64,000 bases of DNA from Bursaphelenchus xylophilus (taxonomy: Eukaryota; Nematoda; Chromadorea; Rhabditida; Aphelenchoididae). Shown in pieces: positions 58,860-64,000 of the stretch (its first letter is position 1; each line of letters begins with the position of its first letter). The position numbers and the translations under genes were made by a program. The stretch spans positions 310,001 to 374,000 of the forward strand of contig CAJFCV020000001.1 of assembly GCA_904066235.2 (NCBI GenBank). The letters run 5' to 3'. The notes under the pieces are model-generated. The model had not been told where the DNA came from, ran no database searches, and was given only the letters and a program-made list of their open reading frames with translations.

Positions 58860-60308
58860 ATGCTGAAAAACAACACCCTCCCCCGAAAAAATCCGGAATC
58901 TATGGCCGGTCGTCTCATACCAATCTTTCCAGACATGAGTGGAAAAAGAAACCAACAGAAGGAGCAAAACGACGAATGTCGCCATCTTTTCGACCCCTCC
59001 GAAGAAGACCTGCTTACCATATATTCAACCATCCTAGCACTAGGTCTGATAAATCTCCAAAGCCGCACACAGTCCCGATGGGCCAGCATCCGGAGGCGGG
59101 CCGCTTTCCGTCTACATCCGGATAAATCCAACAACCCAACCGTCGCGACCGAACTCTTCAAAGTCTTCCAGTACAGCTGCAGATACCTGGATGACCTCAC
59201 CCAAGCTCAATACGAAGAATTTATCGAACGCCACCGCCACTGCCGCCCAATTCCGCTGCTAGACATAATCAACTTCGCCGACATCCCCGGCCCATCTACG
59301 TCCGCACCACAAGATCCTGCCATGTCGGACGCAATCCAGGAACTTCAACGCGAGGTAGAATCTCTCCGAGCGCAGAACGAAGCGCTCACCGCGGAGGCCT
59401 CCTCCTCCACCGCCGCCCGACACCAGGCGGAGGAGGAGGCCAAGCGCCTCCTGAGACAGAACAAACAACTCCGGAAACGCAACGAGGAATTGTCTGCCGA
59501 AGCCTCTTCCTCCGCCGCCGCCCGTAACCAGGCGGAGGAGGAGGCACAGGCCCTCACCGACACCCTGAACGAAGCTCGCCGAACCCGGCGCATCTTAGCA
59601 GAAGACAACGAGAGGCACTACCGGGCAATCCAAGCACTCCGGGAGGCCTCGCGAAACCAGCAGCTAGCCGCAGCGGAGGTGGGCGCTCAGCTCACCGAGG
59701 AGATCAATCAGCTCAGCGCCTTGCTACAAAACGAGGAAGAAAGGCATCGGCGAAGTTTGACCAGACTGGATGAAGCCGAAACCCTGGCCGCCTCCCTCCG
59801 CCACAATTTGGAGCAAGAAATGAGGAGGCCGCATAAAGCACGCCGTCAGCCGTGCCCCTACTGTAACTCGGCTGACCACAACCCTCTCGACTGCACGGTC
59901 GTTGTTGACCGCTCGGTCCGCCGAAGACTTATCGGCGACCGGTGCGTCAACTGTTTGGGAAGACACGATGTCATCAGATGCCCAAGCAGAAAAACGTGTC
60001 TACACTGCAAACAATGGCATCACACCTCGCTGTGCGCCCTGGGAACCCCCCACGACGTCCCTGGGCCCAGCACCTCCAGAGCACACGAGGACCAGTGCCC
60101 CATATGCCTCACCGGGGACGACCGACCAGTGACCCGCACATACTGCGGTCATCTCTTCCACCAGATCTGCCTAGACGAGTGGATCACCAGCCAGCTCAAC
60201 CAACATCAGAACCCGACGTGCCCCAATTGCCGCGCCCCTCTACATATCGACTCCCGCCACCGCCAACCGGATACCAGCCCAGAGGAACCGGAGGAACCCA
60301 CTTTCTAA
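58860..60308 (+). CDS. Accessory protein: J-domain-like module, coiled coil, zinc knuckles and RING-H2 finger
   Basis: 482 residues from the ATG at 58860. Residues about 46-120 resemble a J domain: a helix with IYSTILALGL, a basic helix RWASIRRRAAFRL, the loop HPD at 86-88 and a following helix with LFKVF. J domains stimulate Hsp70. Residues about 155-325 form an Ala/Glu/Arg-rich coiled coil with a 35-residue internal duplication (173-198 and 208-233). Zinc knuckles follow at C332-C345, C362-C374 and C380-C392; the last two resemble the knuckles of the element's own Gag. A RING-H2 finger has all eight ligands: C413, C416, C429, H431, H434, C437, C454, C457. RING-H2 fingers usually recruit ubiquitin-conjugating enzymes. 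Other ATGs at 58902 and 58935 are possible starts. How it is expressed, by splicing or its own promoter, is not visible. Confidence 0.9.
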   Translation: MLKNNTLPRKNPESMAGRLIPIFPDMSGKRNQQKEQNDECRHLFDPSEEDLLTIYSTILALGLINLQSRTQSRWASIRRRAAFRLHPDKSNNPTVATELFKVFQYSCRYLDDLTQAQYEEFIERHRHCRPIPLLDIINFADIPGPSTSAPQDPAMSDAIQELQREVESLRAQNEALTAEASSSTAARHQAEEEAKRLLRQNKQLRKRNEELSAEASSSAAARNQAEEEAQALTDTLNEARRTRRILAEDNERHYRAIQALREASRNQQLAAAEVGAQLTEEINQLSALLQNEEERHRRSLTRLDEAETLAASLRHNLEQEMRRPHKARRQPCPYCNSADHNPLDCTVVVDRSVRRRLIGDRCVNCLGRHDVIRCPSRKTCLHCKQWHHTSLCALGTPHDVPGPSTSRAHEDQCPICLTGDDRPVTRTYCGHLFHQICLDEWITSQLNQHQNPTCPNCRAPLHIDSRHRQPDTSPEEPEEPTF

Positions 60309-60458
60309 AAAGATAAGATAACCTGTCTATAAAATTTATTGTAATTAGATAAGCTCACTATAAATTTATTGTAAAATTTTGTAATCTCTGTACTCTGTTC
60401 CAAACTTTTGTAACCCAAAAATTCCCTCCTCTTCTTCCTCCCTCTCCCTCCCCCGGAG
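60309..60458. other. 3' untranslated stretch ending in a polypyrimidine tract
   Basis: From 60421 to 60454 almost every base is C or T, then CGGAG meets the LTR. LTR elements normally carry a polypurine tract here on the coding strand as the plus-strand primer, and I do not see one. The nearest purine run is AAAAAGATAAGATAA at about 60307-60321. Confidence 0.8.
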
Positions 60459-60920
60459 TGTCGCGACACCCTCGCGATACTAAAAATAGCAAAAAGGAAT
60501 TCTCTCAATAGGCCGATTGGATGATTAATTTGGGCCGAGAAGATTCTTGATTGCCATAACATTCATTTCCCCTGCCTCTTAATCACCGCTTTCCGTGCAA
60601 ACGCCTGAGTAAGCACGGATCATTCACTCCGTATCTCCTGCTTTATGATTCCACTTATGAGGTGTCCTAGGGCCGGACCCAACCCCCTTGGCCCAGCCCT
60701 AGGACACTCCAGCTAATCCCGCCCTTTTGATGATAATATATAAGCCTGAAAATTCCCACAATAAATATATCGCAAAATCAACTGTTGTTGTTGTCAGTCA
60801 GCGTCGCCATCCCCAGCACCCCCGCGAAAAGGTAGGAGAATTGTAAGATTCTCAAAAGGAGTCGGCAAACCCAGCCGGCCGACTCCCAAATTGTCACCGA
60901 GCCTATTCCCGGCCGTGACA
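60459..60920 (+). repeat. 3' long terminal repeat
   Basis: Identical by eye to 49649-50110, with the hairpin at 60662-60707 and AATAAA at 60760-60765. Followed by the TTTTG target duplication. Confidence 0.97.
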
Positions 60921-60925
60921 TTTTG

Positions 60926-61265
60926 TGACTGCACCGTGCGCGAAAACAGAACAAAAAATGCAGTCCGTCAAGTCCTTCTCGACAAATTTATAAAAAGTTT
61001 CGCCCAAAAAATTGGGAAAATTGATAAAACGGAGTTAATCAAGGTCTCTTGAAGGCACCGAAAAGCGAACGTCACCCGCTTAGCGAACAAAATAAACGAA
61101 AGAATCATGATGGATCAGCGGAATTTATGATTTTTTTTTGATAAACAGATATGATGGGATCATTCAATCCGCTCTTTGGTAAAGAAAAGCTACTTTTAAC
61201 AATAAAGGCAGGGAAAGGAGGTGGTTTTTGGGTGTTTACTTTCTTCGCAACCCCAGGATATTATG
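60926..61265. other. Right flank of the LTR element
   Basis: Begins with a GCACCGTGC motif directly beside the insertion site. No gene seen. Confidence 0.5.
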
Positions 61266-61269
61266 AGTT

Positions 61270-61540
61270 TTTCACAGTGCAGCGAAAAAAAAGAAAAATG
61301 GGGAATTGCACGGTGCGGTGAGAAGAAACGAAAATTTGCACGGTGCGGCAAGAATAAATAGGGAATTGCACTGTGCAAAAAAAAGTGCAGTTTGCACTGT
61401 GCGAAAATTTAGAACATTTTTTATTGCACAGTGCGGTAAAAATCGCGTGTTTGAATTTTCATTGCACTGTGCAAAAGAAAGTTCAGTTTGCACTGCGCGA
61501 AAATTGAAAGCTTTTTTATTGCACAGTGCGGTAAAAATCG
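61270..61540. repeat. GCAC-quasi-palindrome array
   Basis: About nine motifs (GCACGGTGC, GCACTGTGC, GCACAGTGC) spaced 25-40 bp, with alternating polarity. Confidence 0.85.
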
Positions 61541-61552
61541 CGGGCGCTACGA

Positions 61553-62545
61553 CATTCGGGTCAGGGACAACTCGGGTCGCGACAACTCGGGTCAACGACA
61601 ACTCGGGTCAACGACAACTCGGGTCAACGACACTTCGGGTCAACGACACCTCGGGTCAACGACATTTCGGGTCAACGATACCGTTTAATATTTTCGCTTC
61701 GGGACTGGAAAAAAAGAATTTTTTGGTGAATTTGAGAAATTTTTGAAATATTTTCGCTTCGGGACTTGGAAAAAAGAATTTTTTGAAGAATTTGAACAAA
61801 AATTTTTAAATGTTTTCGCTTTGGAACTTGGGAAAAAGAATTTTTTGAGAGTTTGAACAAATTTTTGAAATGTTTTCGCTTCAAGAACTGGGGAAAGAAA
61901 TTTTTGCAGAATTGAGGTTTATTTTTTAAAAAATTTTCGGAAAATAGTGTATAAGCGACGAGTAAATAAGAAAATCGTATCCATTGTCTATGTTTTTAAC
62001 TGGAAGCACGGGATTTAAGCGCAGACAGTGCCAGAGAGTGGAGTAAGAAGATAGTCGTAATGATTGTATGCACATAACGATTTTCTTATTTGCTCCTCGC
62101 TTATAAACACTATTTTCCCAAAAAATTTTTAAAATAAACCTCAATTACCTCTAAAATAACTATTTATCTAAAAAATTAAAGAAATAACATTCGTACCTTA
62201 TTTAAAATAAAATTGTAACATTCAGAACAAAAAATCCTTTTCCCAATTTCCGAAGCGAAAAATTTTCAAAAATTTGTTCAAACTCTCCAAAAATCCTTTT
62301 TCCCACGTCCCGAAGCGAAAACATTTCAAAAATTTGTTGAAACTCTCCAAAAAATTCTTTTTTCCAAGTCCCGAAGCGAAAATATTTCAAAAATTTCTCA
62401 AATTCACCAAAAAATTCTTTTTTCACAGTCCCGAAGCGAAAATATTAAACGGTATCGTTGACCCGAAATGTCGTTGACCCGAGTTGTCGTCGACCCGAGT
62501 TGTCGCGACCCGAGTTGTCCCTGACCCGAAATGTCGGGACGCGAA
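61553..62545. mobile_element. Foldback element with GGGTCAACGACAACTC end repeats
   Basis: The left end carries about eight 15-17-bp units of CTCGGGTCAACGACAA (61555-61680). The right end carries the complement CCCGAGTTGTCG (62452-62545). Inside each arm lie three or four 60-bp GAAGCGAAAAYATTTC repeats, forward on the right and inverted on the left. A central inverted pair, ACGATTTTCTTATTTGCTC and complement, completes a nearly palindromic 993-bp unit. No coding sequence. Confidence 0.85.
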
Positions 62546-62569
62546 ATCGCGCTTGTTTCAATTTTTACC

Positions 62570-63240
62570 GCACCGTGCAGAAAAAATCAAAATTGCGATG
62601 AAAACAATAAAACCTTTGCACCGTGCAAAAAATTCATTCCAACTGCACTGTGAAAAGGGAAGAAATTCTGATTGCACTGTGCGGTAGTGATCTTGATTCT
62701 GCAAAAATTTTCTTTTCTACCGCACAGTGCAAACATTATGAAAAAACTGCACTGTGCAAAGAAATTTCCATTTGTGCAAAACCAAAGACGCACAGTGCGA
62801 TGAGTGTTGACATTGATTTCAGAATTAGCACTGTGCAAAAATTTTGTTTTTGCCGCACAGTGCAAGCTAAAGGCGCGCGGAGCAGTAAATCGCGACATTG
62901 CTTTGAGAATTTGCACAGTGCAAAAACGAAAAAACGCACAGTGCAATGAGTCGCGACTTCGATTTGAGAATCTGCACTGTGCAAAAAAACTGTTTTTTCG
63001 CACTGTGCAGAACTTTGATTTCTCCGCACAGTGCAAAAAATAAAGGGAGATTGCACAGTGCAACGAAGTTTCCATTTGCACAGTGCAAAAACAAAAAACG
63101 CACGGTGCAGCGGATCGCGGCGACATTTCTTTGAGAATTTTTGCACGGTGCGAAAAAATTCGTTTCTTTTTGCACTGTGCAAAAAGTAAAGAGAGACCGC
63201 ACTGTGCGGTGGAAAATTTACCGCATTGCACAGTGCAATA
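62570..63240. repeat. GCAC-quasi-palindrome array with mixed polarity
   Basis: Roughly thirty motifs with T, A, C or G centres. Longer phrases such as GCGACATTGCTTTGAGAATT recur (near 62892 and 63118). Open frames through it are repeat-derived. Confidence 0.9.
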
Positions 63241-64000
63241 AAAACTATTTTTTATTTTGAATTTTTTCAATCAAAATTTTTTAAAACTTACCCAGCTGCA
63301 CTATCGTTCGAAAATACGCTGTAAAAATATTCGAATTCGGAGTCATATTTGCGAATTCAAACTCCAAACTTCAACGATCAATCGCTAATTTAATATATTC
63401 GCTAAATACGTAGGCTCAGCGTGAGATTCGGCTTGAACAGAGCGATGACGAAGAATCGAGCTAGTTCCCTGTTTATCAAGTGGAAAAAAGACGCTTTTAT
63501 AACGAAATCTCCAAAAGTTATCAGACAGCTTTGGTCAAGAGGATTTGCGGCTGATAAGAGTTGCGTAAGACCTTTAATTTTTCGGAATTTTTAACTTTAA
63601 AAAAGGAATTTTGGGGAAAGTGAAGATACAAATTTTTTCAGGTATTTTTAGGAGTTAAAAAAAATAAAAATAAAAAAACACAAAAATTTTTGATTTTATG
63701 CAAATTTAGGCTAAATAATTTTATTTTTTAACATTTGGATTACTTCAAAATTTACAGAAAATCAAGACTCACCGAAAATATCGACTGTAATCATGATTTA
63801 TCACAATTTTTTGATGATTCTGACCAAAATTTGTAGAAATTGCAAGCAATTTGTTATCCAAATAGTTGACCGAGAGATTTTCAATGTCTTTGAGACCTTA
63901 TTTCCACTAGCATCTGAAAAAAAAATCAAATAAAAACTGTTTTCATAAAGAAAAAATGGCAAAAATTCGCGCACAGTGCAATCAAAAAATCATTTTTTCA
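63241..64000. other. Right end of window; possible minus-strand exon, not established
   Basis: On the minus strand a good donor (GTGAGTCT) near 63772 and an acceptor-like TTTTTTTTTCAG near 63916 bracket sequence in which one frame from about 63895 to 63773 is open. I recognise no domain and the full interval is not open in any frame. The rest is AT-rich with one more GCACAGTGC motif near the end. Confidence 0.25.

Larger units (their letters stand above)
49649..60920 (+). mobile_element. Complete BEL/Pao-type LTR retroelement with thymidine kinase, glycoprotein and J/RING accessory gene
   Basis: The 11,272-bp element has two 462-bp LTRs (TG...CA) that are identical in my base-by-base reading. 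The target duplication TTTTG lies at 49644-49648 and 60921-60925. A tRNA-Trp primer site follows the left LTR. The domain order protease, reverse transcriptase, RNase H, integrase and the D-x62-D-x47-E integrase spacing place it in BEL/Pao. Two large frames are present: a 2671-residue polyprotein and a 482-residue accessory protein. Identical LTRs and open frames indicate a very recent insertion; gene conversion is the alternative. The element went into a GCACTGTGC-type repeat landscape. Confidence 0.97.

Noticed and set aside
58682..59125. A 147-codon frame starting after the A17 run
   Set aside because: Most of it overlaps the accessory gene out of phase, and it has no recognisable domain; the J-domain-like frame has clear motifs over the same bases.
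63773..63915. Possible minus-strand exon near the right end
   Set aside because: Donor and acceptor look good but no frame is open across the whole interval and no domain is recognised; kept only as a low-confidence note.

Overview
The window looks like a piece of a nematode nuclear genome. It is AT-rich, the genes are split into short exons by introns whose acceptors read TTTTCAG and whose donors read GTGAGT or GTAAGT, and there is a local expansion of casein-kinase-1-like kinases of the kind seen in nematodes. A BEL/Pao retroelement with a phlebovirus-type glycoprotein also fits nematodes. The species assignment is inference.

Layout. All host genes I could build lie on the minus strand. 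154-2362 encodes an enoyl-CoA isomerase-type protein (6 exons). 3715-36756 holds four tandem paralogues of an unusual receptor-like protein: a cysteine-containing ectodomain, one membrane span, a CK1-like kinase domain and a Lys/Glu-rich tail. The copies span 3715-7817, 9056-14006, 18243-25984 and 27822-36756. Copies two and three are a recent duplication, and copy three is broken by a mariner-like insertion inside a kinase exon. 38622-41931 encodes a ZIP zinc/metal transporter (6 exons). The introns and spacers are packed with non-autonomous transposons whose ends and target duplications can be read: TA for Tc1/mariner types, 9 bp for Mutator-like foldback types. They also carry arrays of a quasi-palindrome, GCACTGTGC/GCACAGTGC.

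The main discovery is an intact-looking LTR retroelement at 49649-60920. It has two 462-bp LTRs that are identical by eye, a 5-bp target duplication (TTTTG) and a primer site matching the 3' end of tRNA-Trp. One 2671-codon frame runs Gag, aspartic protease, a thymidine kinase of the TK1 type, reverse transcriptase, RNase H, integrase and a glycoprotein. The kinase keeps its P-loop, both zinc-binding CxxC pairs and the thymidine-binding lasso motif. A second 482-codon frame between env and the 3' LTR encodes a J-domain-like module (HPD motif), a long coiled coil, Gag-like zinc knuckles and a RING-H2 finger. I know of no retroelement with this pair of additions. My inference is that the element brings its own dTTP-precursor enzyme plus a chaperone/ubiquitin-directed accessory protein. 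The glycoprotein's membrane anchor lies in the -1 frame, so this copy may not make an anchored envelope.

The last 3 kb hold more palindrome arrays, a foldback element and no gene I can support firmly.
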